The notes under the pieces: generated by a model
The model's database searches: none
Seen by the model: the letters and a program-made list of their open reading frames with translations, nothing else
Told to the model about the DNA's origin: nothing
Origin: Afipia birgiae 34632
GTDB lineage: Bacteria > Pseudomonadota > Alphaproteobacteria > Rhizobiales > Xanthobacteraceae
Direction: 5' to 3'
Assembly (NCBI RefSeq): GCF_000308295.2
Contig: NZ_HG326652.1
Span: 1,676,109-1,740,108 of the forward strand
DNA length: 64,000 nt
Shown here: piece by piece, positions 1 through 9,197 of the stretch
Numbering within the stretch: position 1 is the first letter of the stretch
Layout of the letters: every line of letters starts with the position of its first letter
Program-made: the position numbers and the translations under genes

Positions 1-255
1 CAGGGCGACCCATATTTGCGGCGATCCATCGACAAGATTGTCGCGGTAGTTGGCCGTGTCGGCGCTGAACAGATCGATAAATCCAGCGCCCGCGTAATAC
101 AGCGTCGCATCGCCCTCTTGCGATAACACCGTCCAGGGTGCGGTCGCGGGTACATTATCGAGAATCGTGACGGGCGACCACATGTGGTCGATCCATGGGT
201 TGTCGATCGCGCGGCGGCGGAGCACCACACCAACTTCGCGGGACGCTTCGGTCAT
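1..255 (-). CDS. DUF3305-family protein, 3' part outside window
   Basis: The first 85 codons of a leftward gene are present and the rest lies beyond the left edge. The ATG is preceded by a GGGAGG ribosome site seven bases upstream. The peptide starts with a short basic stretch and reads on with motifs such as WSPVTILDN and YYAGAGFIDLFSAD, which I recognise as the DUF3305 family. That family is normally encoded beside DUF3306, a TorD-like chaperone and formate dehydrogenase genes. It is the last visible gene of a leftward operon that starts at 2614. Its biochemical role is unknown; a part in formate dehydrogenase maturation is inferred from gene neighbourhood only. Confidence 0.7.
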   Translation of the reverse strand, partial: MTEASREVGVVLRRRAIDNPWIDHMWSPVTILDNVPATAPWTVLSQEGDATLYYAGAGFIDLFSADTANYRDNLVDGSPQIWVAL

Positions 256-280
256 GTCTGAACCTCCCGTTGCCGGTGAA

Positions 281-1300
281 TCATGCAACATTCGCCGCTG
301 ACGTAAGCGGCAAGCCCGCGACAAGATTCTGCGGCTTCAGGCGCACCACCTTGTCCGCGCCCATCGCTAAAATAAGGTAGACGGGCTTGTTGCCAACACG
401 CCCATCCACGAAACGGGAATCCTCGAATGTCATACGCATTAATGCCACGATCCGCTCGGCGGCATCGGCGCTCGGCGTATCTCCATTCCAGAGGGCATTG
501 CCGATCCGGGTTCCCTCGCTGTCGAGGCCGACGAACCACCGCCAATCGCGGTCTTCAATTGAGGCGACGGGCTCCGCCTTCACAGCGATACCCAGAAGAT
601 GGGCGATCCAGCGCTCGACCACCTGGCACAACGCGGCGCGCGCCTTGGGATTGCCGCCGAGATTCATGACCATCGCATGCGCATCGGATCGCGACCAATA
701 TGTCCAGGCATTTTCGTCATCCATGACATCCATTTCGCCGAATGCCTGCGGCTGGAGCATGGCGGTCAGCGGAGAGGTATGAAGATCCTGCTGCGCATGA
801 TGCTGGGCCTCGACGACTTCGGCATCGGCAAGCAGCAGCGCGCCGTCGTGAATCGTGGCTTTCTGGCTCCGATAGAACAATTCGGCCGCACGCAGCACAT
901 ACGGATCGTCGCAGCCTTCAAGTGCGTTTCGCAGGATCAGATGACACAGTTGCGAAAGAAAGATCGGCGGCAGATCGCCGGCGCCCTTACGCGCCAGCGC
1001 CACATACACGGCTTCCAACGATGGTGCTGCTATCAGCTTGTCGCGAAATGCCATCATAAACGCCCAGTTTTCACGCGCATCAGCGTCGGCAAGTGCGGCA
1101 ATATCCGCTTTCGATACCGGACGAAGCGGGTCCGCCAGCAGGCTTGCGTGCAAGTTCCGCTCGGCGTCGCAAGCATCATCAGGTGGCATCAGCTCCGGCC
1201 GGGCCAGGTACGCCATGATCAGCTCCGGCGTTGCAACCAGCCCGCCATGATCGGCCCGGCGCGTAAGGTGATGGCCTGAAGCAACCCAAAATTCTCTCAT
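281..1300 (-). CDS. DUF6352-family protein
   Basis: A 339-residue soluble protein, acidic and rich in helix-forming residues, without signal peptide or membrane segment. It begins MREFWVASGHHL and carries the HLILRNALEGCDDPYVLRAAELFYR region, which I place in the uncharacterised DUF6352 family. Its start codon overlaps the stop of the upstream DUF6505 gene by four bases (ATGA type), so the two are translationally coupled. The DUF3305 gene follows 25 bases later. The grouping with DUF6505, DUF3305 and divergent fdhD/mrp genes suggests a role in assembling a molybdenum or tungsten enzyme, but no catalytic motif is visible. Confidence 0.7.
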   Translation of the reverse strand: MREFWVASGHHLTRRADHGGLVATPELIMAYLARPELMPPDDACDAERNLHASLLADPLRPVSKADIAALADADARENWAFMMAFRDKLIAAPSLEAVYVALARKGAGDLPPIFLSQLCHLILRNALEGCDDPYVLRAAELFYRSQKATIHDGALLLADAEVVEAQHHAQQDLHTSPLTAMLQPQAFGEMDVMDDENAWTYWSRSDAHAMVMNLGGNPKARAALCQVVERWIAHLLGIAVKAEPVASIEDRDWRWFVGLDSEGTRIGNALWNGDTPSADAAERIVALMRMTFEDSRFVDGRVGNKPVYLILAMGADKVVRLKPQNLVAGLPLTSAANVA

Positions 1301-1854
1301 GTCCGATCCGTTTTTGTGAGCCCGCGAAGATCGACTTCCTCGACCGGTTCGTCGCCTTCGACCTCATGAAAGGTAAAGGCGCGTGCATGGGTGTGCAATC
1401 GATCCCCGCCCGGTTCCGCCCCACGCGGCTTCAGCGTCCGGAAACGCTCGCGGACTTCTCCATTCTCGACGCTCCGGTGCACAGCCAGCAAGGTCTGCGG
1501 TGGATGATCGCAAAGCGAGGCCGCAAATGCGACTTCCTCCTCCGCGGCGGCACGCGCAGCTTCGATATCCGGCGCTCCGAACTTCGCCATCAACTGCGCT
1601 GCCAGTTGCTCTATCACGCCCTGCCGTTCGACCTCGGTTGCGTCAGTCACGACAGCGAGCGTCGACCAGCCCAGACTGTCGATACCGAGAAAACCGGAGC
1701 GCAGCGCGACGCGCTGTTTCTGGCCGAGCGTCGCGGGATCGCTGTCCCAGAACACGAACGCTCCGGACACCGCCCATTCGCCGGGCTCAGCGGCGCGCTC
1801 GAACACGAATGTGTCCGAGGGATCGAGCCTGATGGTGCGCGGCAGCTTCAACAT
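1297..1854 (-). CDS. DUF6505-family protein
   Basis: A 185-residue protein starting MLKLPRTIRLDPSDTFVF. A longer reading frame exists upstream, but this ATG lies just after the end of the preceding gene (seven bases past its stop) and opens the conserved part, so I use it. I recognise the DUF6505 family; no catalytic or metal-binding motif is obvious. The stop overlaps the start of the DUF6352 gene. The conserved order ligase-like protein, DUF6505, DUF6352, DUF3305 supports a shared accessory function for formate dehydrogenase, which is inference rather than demonstrated. Confidence 0.65.
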   Translation of the reverse strand: MLKLPRTIRLDPSDTFVFERAAEPGEWAVSGAFVFWDSDPATLGQKQRVALRSGFLGIDSLGWSTLAVVTDATEVERQGVIEQLAAQLMAKFGAPDIEAARAAAEEEVAFAASLCDHPPQTLLAVHRSVENGEVRERFRTLKPRGAEPGGDRLHTHARAFTFHEVEGDEPVEEVDLRGLTKTDRT

Positions 1855-1861
1855 GTCCGCC

Positions 1862-2614
1862 TCACCCAAGTTTCGGGGCGCGGTATTCGGGATCATACCA
1901 TGCGACCTTGGCCAGCCCATTGAGCAGGCTATTGCGCTCCGGTGGCCCCTTCGCCGCACTGACGAGCAAATCGCCGTTGACGTCGATTCCGCGCCGGTGG
2001 CCGGCCGTCTGCTTCGTAAGCCGCTCCAGATAATCGCGCGCGATGGGCTCGAAACCTCGCTCGTTCCACCGATCGAACGCCGCCATGAGATGGCGGGCAA
2101 AGCTGCCGACGATCGCTTCGGTCTCGACCATCTCAAATCCTTCGTTGAGCAGGGCGACGCCGCCCGCCGCAACGGTTTCCTCGACATGCGCCATGTCCGC
2201 GGCGCGCAGGATAACGCCGAACACGAGCCAATCCGGAACTTCATCCTCGCGGCAGGTCTTTGGCCAGCCAAGCCGCCCACCGCCCAGCACACCGCCGTCG
2301 AACAGGATCGTGTCCGGCCAGGTGAACTGCACCTCCCGCTCCGGCGGGCAATGCACCGCGATAGCGTCCCCGATCGCGTTCATGCCGGCAAAGAAGGCGC
2401 GGCGCGCCGACGTCAGTGGCTCGTCCGGCTCGAGCACAACGGCGAACTCGACCAGATCGTAGCGCCGGACCCAGACCAGTGTTCCCGCACCGGCTTCGGC
2501 TGCAATAGTGCAGCCGTGCGCAAACGCATCGCCATACTCGCGAAGCGACACGAGTGTGTACCCCGGAGGCAGATCGAGCGGCTGTTCCGCTTGCGCCGTA
2601 CGCGAAACCATCAT
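1862..2614 (-). CDS. Biotin/lipoate protein ligase-like protein
   Basis: A 250-residue protein beginning MMVSRTAQAEQPLDLPPGYTL. The body (AGTLVWVRRYDLVEFAVVLEPDEPL, then VQFTWPDTILFDGG) resembles the cofactor-transferase fold of biotin/lipoate ligases, in a divergent family found next to DUF6505. I chose the start at 2614; the open frame runs to 2743 but the extra stretch looks like untranslated leader. It is the first gene of the leftward accessory operon and diverges from the ferredoxin-like gene at 2762, leaving about 150 bases for two promoters. Whether it transfers biotin or lipoate, or has a different acyl substrate, cannot be told from the sequence. Confidence 0.6.
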   Translation of the reverse strand: MMVSRTAQAEQPLDLPPGYTLVSLREYGDAFAHGCTIAAEAGAGTLVWVRRYDLVEFAVVLEPDEPLTSARRAFFAGMNAIGDAIAVHCPPEREVQFTWPDTILFDGGVLGGGRLGWPKTCREDEVPDWLVFGVILRAADMAHVEETVAAGGVALLNEGFEMVETEAIVGSFARHLMAAFDRWNERGFEPIARDYLERLTKQTAGHRRGIDVNGDLLVSAAKGPPERNSLLNGLAKVAWYDPEYRAPKLG

Positions 2615-2761
2615 CGTAGAAAATTTCCCTAAGCTCTTTGTATTTGGGCAGTCTATGCTATCCCGGTCAAGGCGGCGGGGTGCTTGCACAAGCCGCTGCC
2701 GCGGCACCATATGATTGAAATAGCCACTCTGAGCAGACGCCAAGGGTCAAGGTTGCAGATC

Positions 2762-4801
2762 ATGAACAGCGCAAAGTCCCGCCTTCTGGTTTGCAGTTGC
2801 GAAAAGACCATGCCGCTTGATGCGCAGGCAATCGGGCGCGGTTGCGCGGCTCATATGACACAGGCCAACCAGCTCTGCGGGCTGGACCTCGCCCAGTTCA
2901 AGGCGGCGCTCACTGAGGGCGAAGCGATCACGGTGGCGTGTACGCAGGAAGCGCCGCTATTCAAGGAAGTCGCCGAGGACTTTCCCGACGTCCCCCTCAC
3001 CTTCGTCAACATTCGCGAAACCGGCGGATGGTCGAAGGATGCGGCGGCGGCTGGTCCGAAAGCCGCGGCGTTGATTGCCGCAGCCTCGGAAGAAATGCCG
3101 CCGATCTCGCTGGTCACGCTGGAAAGCGGGGGGGGCGCGCTGATCTACGGCCATGACGACGTTGCCATCAATGCGGCCAAGCGCCTCGCCGACCGTCTCG
3201 ACATCACTGTTATCCTCACCAAGCCCGGTGACATCACACCGCGCGCGGTCAACGAATTTCCCGTGCTCAAAGGCACGATCCGCAATGCGCGCGGATATCT
3301 CGGAAATTTCGAACTCGCCATCGACGATTACGCGTTGCCGATGCCTTCCTCGCGGAGCAAACTCGTGTTTGGTGCTTCGCGCGATGGCGCGACCTCGACA
3401 TGCGACCTCATCCTCGATCTGAGCGGCGGCCTGCCGCTGTTTCCCGCGCACGAATTGCGGCCCGGTTACTTGCGCGCCGATCCGCGCGACCGCGCCGCCG
3501 TCGAGCGCGCGATTGCGGAAGCCGGCAACCTTGTCGGCACGTTTGACAAACCGCGCTTCATCCATTTCGAGGAATCGCTTTGCGCGCATTCGCGCTCGAA
3601 CATTACCGGCTGTACGCGCTGCCTCGATCTGTGCCCGACCGGCGCGATCACACCGAACGGTAATGCCGTCGCGATCGATCCCAATATATGCGCCGGCTGC
3701 GGCTCATGCGCATCAGTCTGCCCGACCGGCGCTGCATCCTATTCGCTGCCGAGTGCCGACGCGCTGATGCGCCGTTTGCGTACGTTGCTGCAAACCTATC
3801 GCAAGGCGGGCGGCGAACTGGCTGTTGTGCTCTTTCACGATGGCGATCATGGCGAGCCCCTGATCGACGCGCTGGCACGATTCGGTGACGGCTTACCGGC
3901 CAACGTGCTTCCAGTTCGCGTCAACGAAGTCACGCAGCTCGGGCCGGAATCCATCGCAGCGGTCTTTGCTTATGGCGGTACAGGCGTCGCGCTTCTGCTG
4001 CGCGCGCAGCCCCGTCACGAAACGGCCGGACTGCGCCGCGCCGCCGATATGTCAGGGACGATCGCCGCTACGCTCGGCTTCGGTGAAGGTCTCGTCCGCA
4101 TTCTGGAAACCGACGATCCGGATCAGTTACGCGTGATGCTTGATGCCATGCCGTCCGGTGTTGCTTCATCGAATCCGGCGAGCTTGGTCCCGCGCGGCGC
4201 CAAGCGCGGCGTGCTGGAGACTACGTTCCGCGAACTGCATCTTGCGGCCCCTACTCCCGTCGATGTCGTTCCGCTAGCCGCCGGCGCGCCATTCGGCACT
4301 GTTCAGCTAAACGTCGAAGGCTGCACGCTCTGCCATGCCTGCGTCACCGCCTGTCCTACGAACGCGCTCTCGGACAATCCCGACCGGGCGATGCTGCGCT
4401 TCACCGAAAGCTTGTGCGTTCAGTGCGGGCTTTGCGAAGCAACCTGCCCTGAGGATGTCATCACATTGGAGCCGCGGCTCGACTTCCGGGCGTGGAATGC
4501 ACCGCTGCGCGTGCTGAAAGAAGAAGAACCATTCCATTGCATCGCCTGCGGCACGCCGTTCGGCACCAGGAGCTCGATCGAGCGCGTGCTGTCGAAATTG
4601 CAGGAAAAACACTGGATGTTTGAAGGCGCCAACGCGCGCCGGCTTGATGTTATCAAGATGTGCGCGGATTGCCGTGTCGAGGCCGTCATCAATGAGAGTT
4701 TCGATCCTCATGCTGCACCCCAACGACCGCCCGTGATGTCCACCGAGGATTATCTGCGTGCGCGGGAAATCAAGAAGAACGATCCTTTCGGATCGCAATG
4801 A
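2762..4801 (+). CDS. Poly-[4Fe-4S] ferredoxin-like protein
   Basis: A 679-residue soluble protein with at least four ferredoxin cysteine clusters: CTRCLDLCPTGAI and CAGCGSCASVCPTGA near residues 285-325, then CTLCHACVTACPTNAL and CVQCGLCEATCPEDVI near residues 520-570. Additional pairs CIACG and CADCR occur near the C terminus. The N terminus has a short LLVCSCEKTMPLD segment. The start at 2762 (MNSAKSRLL) is preferred over an upstream in-frame ATG because homology begins there. It probably moves electrons or iron-sulfur clusters for formate dehydrogenase assembly. It is the first gene of a rightward run with mrp, fdhD and mobA. Confidence 0.75.
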   Translation: MNSAKSRLLVCSCEKTMPLDAQAIGRGCAAHMTQANQLCGLDLAQFKAALTEGEAITVACTQEAPLFKEVAEDFPDVPLTFVNIRETGGWSKDAAAAGPKAAALIAAASEEMPPISLVTLESGGGALIYGHDDVAINAAKRLADRLDITVILTKPGDITPRAVNEFPVLKGTIRNARGYLGNFELAIDDYALPMPSSRSKLVFGASRDGATSTCDLILDLSGGLPLFPAHELRPGYLRADPRDRAAVERAIAEAGNLVGTFDKPRFIHFEESLCAHSRSNITGCTRCLDLCPTGAITPNGNAVAIDPNICAGCGSCASVCPTGAASYSLPSADALMRRLRTLLQTYRKAGGELAVVLFHDGDHGEPLIDALARFGDGLPANVLPVRVNEVTQLGPESIAAVFAYGGTGVALLLRAQPRHETAGLRRAADMSGTIAATLGFGEGLVRILETDDPDQLRVMLDAMPSGVASSNPASLVPRGAKRGVLETTFRELHLAAPTPVDVVPLAAGAPFGTVQLNVEGCTLCHACVTACPTNALSDNPDRAMLRFTESLCVQCGLCEATCPEDVITLEPRLDFRAWNAPLRVLKEEEPFHCIACGTPFGTRSSIERVLSKLQEKHWMFEGANARRLDVIKMCADCRVEAVINESFDPHAAPQRPPVMSTEDYLRAREIKKNDPFGSQ

Positions 4802-4840
4802 GCCGACGCGCTGTGAGCGCGATCGGTCGGGAGATCGAAT

Positions 4841-5692
4841 TTGTCAGTTACCCACGCCACCCCGAACCCACCCGCGACATCAAAGGCCGCAGGCATTCCA
4901 GGTGTGAAGCACGTCATCGCCGTGGCGTCTGGCAAGGGCGGCGTGGGCAAGTCGACCACCTCGTGCAACCTTGCACTCGGATTCGCGGCGCTGGGATTGA
5001 AGGTCGGCGTTCTCGATGCGGATATCTACGGTCCATCGCAGCAGAAGCTATTCGGCCTGCGCGGCAAGCCGCGGCTGCTCGGTCCGCGCATGCTGGAACC
5101 GCTGGAGCGCTTCGGGGTGAAGGTCATGTCGATCGGGTTTCTGGTTGAGGAAGACAATGCCATGGTTTGGCGCGGACCAATGGTGATCTCGGCCATCACG
5201 CAGATGCTGCGCGAGGTGGCGTGGCATGATCTCGACATTCTCGTCGTCGATCTGCCGCCGGGTACCGGCGACGCACAACTCACAATGGCGCAGCAAACGC
5301 CGCTGGCGGGCGCGGTTATCGTCTCAACACCGCAAGATATCGCTTTGATCGATGCACGTCGCGGTATCGAGATGTTCAAGAAGGTCAACATCCCGATACT
5401 GGGCCTGATCGAGAACATGGCGAGCTTCTGCTGCCCGACCTGCAATCACGTCACGCCGATCTTCGGCCACGGCGGCGCGCGGCTTGACGCGGAAAAGCGC
5501 GGCATCCCCTTTCTCGGCGAAATCCCACTGGATATGGCGATACGCCAAACATCTGATGACGGCCGTCCGATCGTTGCCACTGACCCGGAAGGTGTTCATG
5601 CGAAGCACTATATCGGCATCGCACGCCAGCTCTGGACGTCCATCACCACGGGCGTCGGGGCCAGGCCAGCGCCGCGTATCGTGATCGAGTAA
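4841..5692 (+). CDS. mrp: Mrp/NBP35-family iron-sulfur carrier ATPase
   Basis: A 283-residue P-loop ATPase of the Mrp/ApbC family. It has the deviant Walker A GKGGVGKSTTSCN near residue 32, VLDADIYGPSQQ, the switch motif DLPPGTGDAQL and the cysteine pair of FCCPTCNHV that holds a bridging [4Fe-4S] cluster. The N-terminal MIP18-like domain of longer Mrp proteins is absent. Translation appears to start at TTG (4841), seven bases after GGGAG; no in-frame ATG precedes the P-loop closely. Members deliver clusters to apo-proteins. Its place between the polyferredoxin and fdhD suggests delivery to formate dehydrogenase subunits. Confidence 0.85.
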   Translation: MSVTHATPNPPATSKAAGIPGVKHVIAVASGKGGVGKSTTSCNLALGFAALGLKVGVLDADIYGPSQQKLFGLRGKPRLLGPRMLEPLERFGVKVMSIGFLVEEDNAMVWRGPMVISAITQMLREVAWHDLDILVVDLPPGTGDAQLTMAQQTPLAGAVIVSTPQDIALIDARRGIEMFKKVNIPILGLIENMASFCCPTCNHVTPIFGHGGARLDAEKRGIPFLGEIPLDMAIRQTSDDGRPIVATDPEGVHAKHYIGIARQLWTSITTGVGARPAPRIVIE

Positions 5693-5695
5693 GCC

Positions 5696-6610
5696 ATGAC
5701 GGAAACAATTCAAGCCAAATCGCAAGCTGCACGGAGCGATCAGCTCCTACCGCGCGTGATGCCGGATCCGAAGAATCCGCGCCTCACCGAGCGGGTCATG
5801 GGGATCGACCAGACCGGCGCGCCGGTCGAGATCAGCGTACCGGTCGAGCGTCCGCTGACCCTTTATCTGAACTCGCAGGAGATCGTCACCATGATGACGA
5901 TCAACGACTATCCGGAGTATCTCGCGCTCGGCTATCTCCTCAACCAAAACATGCTGAAGCTCGACGATGTCGTAACCGAAGTGGTCTACGACGACGATCT
6001 CCAAGTCGTGGTCGTCTACACTGAGCGCGGCACCAACTTCGAAGAGAAGCTGAAGAAGAAAACGCTCACCTCCGGCTGTGCACAGGGCACCGCATTTGGC
6101 GACCTGATGGAGGCCATCGAAGGCGCGACCCTCCCCAAGGCTGAGTTACGCACGTCGTGGCTCTATCAAATGACCCATGCCGTTAACACGGCGCCCTCGC
6201 TCTACCTCGAAGCCGGTGCCATCCATGGCTGCGTGCTTTGCAAGGAAGGCGAACCAATCTGCTACATGGAAGACGTGGGACGGCATAACGCGGTCGACAA
6301 AATTGCGGGCTGGGCCTGGCGGCACAAAATCAATGTCGCCGACAAGATCATGTACACGACGGGACGCCTCACCTCGGAAATGGTGATCAAGACCGTACGA
6401 ATGGGCATTCCCATTCTGGTGTCGCGCTCCGGCTTCACTGCTTGGGGCGTCGAACTGGCGCGGCAAGTGGGTTTGACGCTGATCGGCCGGACCAAGGGCA
6501 AGCGGTTCATCGCGCTGTCCGGACAGGAGCGGATCGTGTTCGACCAAAGCCTGGAGTTTATCGCTGAAGAATCCGCGCGGCATCGGCGCAAGGGCAGCGA
6601 CGATGACTGA
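5696..6610 (+). CDS. fdhD: Formate dehydrogenase accessory sulfurtransferase FdhD
   Basis: FdhD takes sulfur from IscS and passes it to the molybdenum cofactor of formate dehydrogenase. This 304-residue protein has the family hallmarks [16 protein letters not shown] near residue 200 and [25 protein letters not shown]. The usual first-loop CxxC of the Escherichia coli enzyme is here GCAQG with a single cysteine, while a CVLC pair occurs further on, in the [10 protein letters not shown] segment. It starts three bases after mrp stops and its 3' end overlaps mobA. The identification is firm; the cysteine arrangement is commented on in the findings. Confidence 0.9.
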   Translation: MTETIQAKSQAARSDQLLPRVMPDPKNPRLTERVMGIDQTGAPVEISVPVERPLTLYLNSQEIVTMMTINDYPEYLALGYLLNQNMLKLDDVVTEVVYDDDLQVVVVYTERGTNFEEKLKKKTLTSGCAQGTAFGDLMEAIEGATLPKAELRTSWLYQMTHAVNTAPSLYLEAGAIHGCVLCKEGEPICYMEDVGRHNAVDKIAGWAWRHKINVADKIMYTTGRLTSEMVIKTVRMGIPILVSRSGFTAWGVELARQVGLTLIGRTKGKRFIALSGQERIVFDQSLEFIAEESARHRRKGSDDD

Positions 6611-7238
6611 GGACCGGCCCTCGACACTCGGCGTTCTCCTCGCAGGGGGACTGGCACGCCGTATGGGCGGCGGCGATAAGCCGATGAAAACCATTGGCGG
6701 CCGCACCATCCTCGAACGCGTGATCGCAAGACTCGCACCGCAGTGCGACGGGCTCATTCTCAATGCGAATGGCGACCCTGCACGCTTCGCTGCTTTCGGA
6801 CTTCCCGTGATCGCAGACACTGTCGAGGGATTTGCCGGCCCGCTTGCCGGCATCCTGACAGCGCTCGACTGGGCGGCCGCATACAGGCCAGATGTGGAAT
6901 GGGTGCTCAGCGCGGCAACGGATTGCCCGTTTTTGCCGCGCGATCTGGTCGCGCGCTTGCAGCATGCGCGTATCTCCGAAGGCGCGCAGCTCGCGGTCGC
7001 GGCCTCTGGCGAGCAGATTCATCCGGTGATCGGGCTTTGGAGCGTCGCGCTGCGCGGCGAACTGCGGCACGCGCTGGTGGTGGAAGACATGCGCAAGATC
7101 GATCGCTGGACGGCCCGCTATAAACTGGCGACGGTGACGTGGCCGGATAAGCCGATCGATCCGTTCTTCAACGCCAACACCATCGAAGATGTCGCAGAGG
7201 CCGAGCAACTCGCAGTGCTCGACGGCGCCCCAACTTGA
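6603..7238 (+). CDS. mobA: Molybdenum cofactor guanylyltransferase MobA
   Basis: MobA joins GMP to molybdopterin to form MGD, the cofactor of bacterial formate dehydrogenases. The 211-residue protein shows the nucleotidyltransferase signature [18 protein letters not shown] at its N terminus and the [11 protein letters not shown] metal-binding segment near residue 102. The N-terminal position of the glycine-rich loop supports the ATG at 6603, which lies inside the fdhD stop region, so the two genes are translationally coupled. It is the last gene of the rightward run and meets the convergent moeA fusion with no gap (stop codons at 7236-7238 and 7239-7241). Confidence 0.92.
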   Translation: MTEDRPSTLGVLLAGGLARRMGGGDKPMKTIGGRTILERVIARLAPQCDGLILNANGDPARFAAFGLPVIADTVEGFAGPLAGILTALDWAAAYRPDVEWVLSAATDCPFLPRDLVARLQHARISEGAQLAVAASGEQIHPVIGLWSVALRGELRHALVVEDMRKIDRWTARYKLATVTWPDKPIDPFFNANTIEDVAEAEQLAVLDGAPT

Positions 7239-9188
7239 CTATGCGGGGCGGAAGCCTGCCCGCTCCAGCGCCGCGCGCGTTTCCAATGACGCCAGCGAAT
7301 CCAGAAAAGCTTCCACAGCAGGACGCTGCTTTCGCGCAGCCACGACCGCAAAATCGTAATGCTCCTCGGCGAACGGAATGAACCCCAATCCCGCCGCACG
7401 CGCGACCGGTGCGATGGTCATACCCCAATCGGCGCGGTTCTGCACCACGGCGGCCGCAACGGCATTGTGCGAACGCGGCTGATTCCAGTACCCATCAGGC
7501 CTCGCATCTCCGAGCAAACGGTCGATCAGAATGCGCGTGCCTGCACCCTGATTGCGGTTGACCATCAGACATGATGGGTCTCTCAGCGCTGCACGCACCG
7601 CGTCTTCGGCGGTAAGCCCCTCGAAGCGCTTGTCACCTGCGCGAAACACAATCCCCTGCATGCGCCGATAACCGGGCACGAGTTCAAGACCAGAAACAAG
7701 AAACGGCGTGTTGTACGTGTCGGTCTTCTCATCGAAGATATGGATCGGTGCGAGATCGCATTCGCCGCGCCGGGCCGCGGCCAGTCCGCCCAGACTTCCC
7801 ACCGAGATCGAACGGACGGACAGCCCAGCACGTGTCAGCGGCGCAGTGACAACGTCCAGTCCCGTGCAATGACTGCCGACAATCACTAGATCAGGCACAC
7901 GGACATGCGGTGTGAACAACGTTACCTCGGCCTGAGCACCAGCCGGAATCTGCTCGGCGAGCGCATCTATCTTCAGAAACCCATCAGCTTGAGCAAACGA
8001 TGTGATGGCGCCGGAGCCCTTGCCGGTAGGATACGCAACCAATCCGTCATCGCCATCGACGAGCGACACCATCACGAATTCCGTCCGGCCAAGCTCCGAG
8101 GCAATGCGCACCGGCACCTTCGCCGTCACGCGCGCGTCGTTACGCGGCGGCAAACCAGCGAGACGGCGCAGCACGGGCACGATCATGTCATGAAACGTAA
8201 ACATTGCGGATGTGGGAAAACCCGGGAGGATGACAACCGGTTTGCCATCGCATACGGCGAGGCACAGCGGCTTGCCCGGCTTCAGCGCCACACCATGCGC
8301 AATGATGCCGGGCTTGCCTAGTCGCGAGACAATCCGGTGGGAAACATCGCCCTCGCCCTTTGAAGTGCCGCCGGACAACAGAAGAATGTCGCTGGCTGCC
8401 AACGCCTCGCGCATCACGGCTTCGAGCTTGTCTTCCTCGTCCGGAAACGCTCCAAGAAACACGGCCTCGCCGCCGTTTTCAGATACCGCGGCTGCGACGA
8501 TCGCGCCGTTGGCGTCGTAGATCGCAGCCGGACGCAGCGGCAAGCCGGGTTGAACAAGCTCGTCACCGGTCGAGATGATCGCAACGCGCGGTTTCTTTGT
8601 CACCGGGACGCGCGCGATACCCGATGCGGCGAGCATGCCGATTTCACGCGAGCCGACCAGCGTGCCCGCGCGCAGCAGAATCTCGCCCTGCGCGATATCC
8701 GAGCCCGCATAGGAGACGAACTGTCCGGGTGATACAGCTCGTCTGATCTCGATCGCGTCATTACGCAACGGTTGCGTGTGTTCGATCATCACCACAGCAT
8801 CTGCGCCGCGCGGAATGGGACCGCCAGTGGCAATCCGCGTCGCCGAGCCCTGCACCACCGGTAATTCCGGCGCGGTGCCGCAGGCGATTGTCTCGTTGTT
8901 CAACCGCAGGTGAACCGGCGATGCCTCACCCGCGGTAACGAGATCGGCGGAACGTACAGCAAATCCGTCGACATTGGAGCGATCGAATGGCGGGACATCG
9001 ACAACTGCAAACACATCGCTGGCTAGCGCGAGCCCAAGCGCATCGGTCAGCGCGCGGTCGTTGGCAGACATATCCCGAGGAAACAGCGCAGCTTCAAAGC
9101 GGGCAATCGCCTCCTCGCGCGACAAGATGGTCAGAAACTGTTCCTGGTCAACGCTTGCATTGGTCAGCGATACCTTCGGTTCTGTCAT
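7239..9188 (-). CDS. MoeA molybdotransferase fused to a PBP-like domain
   Basis: A 649-residue two-part protein. Residues about 1-410 are MoeA, which inserts molybdate or tungstate into adenylylated molybdopterin; DVPPFDRSNVDGFAVRS and the MoCF segment LLLSGGTSKGEGD are clear, as is LPGFPTSAMF. Residues about 425-649 form a periplasmic-binding-protein-like domain (PF12727 type) with MVNRNQGAGTRILIDRLL and RADWGMTIAPVARAAGLGF. There is no signal peptide, so the binding domain acts in the cytoplasm. A role in sensing or delivering oxyanion is inference. The gene sits nine bases after the second moeA-like gene and is probably cotranscribed with it. Confidence 0.88.
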   Translation of the reverse strand: MTEPKVSLTNASVDQEQFLTILSREEAIARFEAALFPRDMSANDRALTDALGLALASDVFAVVDVPPFDRSNVDGFAVRSADLVTAGEASPVHLRLNNETIACGTAPELPVVQGSATRIATGGPIPRGADAVVMIEHTQPLRNDAIEIRRAVSPGQFVSYAGSDIAQGEILLRAGTLVGSREIGMLAASGIARVPVTKKPRVAIISTGDELVQPGLPLRPAAIYDANGAIVAAAVSENGGEAVFLGAFPDEEDKLEAVMREALAASDILLLSGGTSKGEGDVSHRIVSRLGKPGIIAHGVALKPGKPLCLAVCDGKPVVILPGFPTSAMFTFHDMIVPVLRRLAGLPPRNDARVTAKVPVRIASELGRTEFVMVSLVDGDDGLVAYPTGKGSGAITSFAQADGFLKIDALAEQIPAGAQAEVTLFTPHVRVPDLVIVGSHCTGLDVVTAPLTRAGLSVRSISVGSLGGLAAARRGECDLAPIHIFDEKTDTYNTPFLVSGLELVPGYRRMQGIVFRAGDKRFEGLTAEDAVRAALRDPSCLMVNRNQGAGTRILIDRLLGDARPDGYWNQPRSHNAVAAAVVQNRADWGMTIAPVARAAGLGFIPFAEEHYDFAVVAARKQRPAVEAFLDSLASLETRAALERAGFRPA

Positions 9189-9197
9189 CTTGAAATC

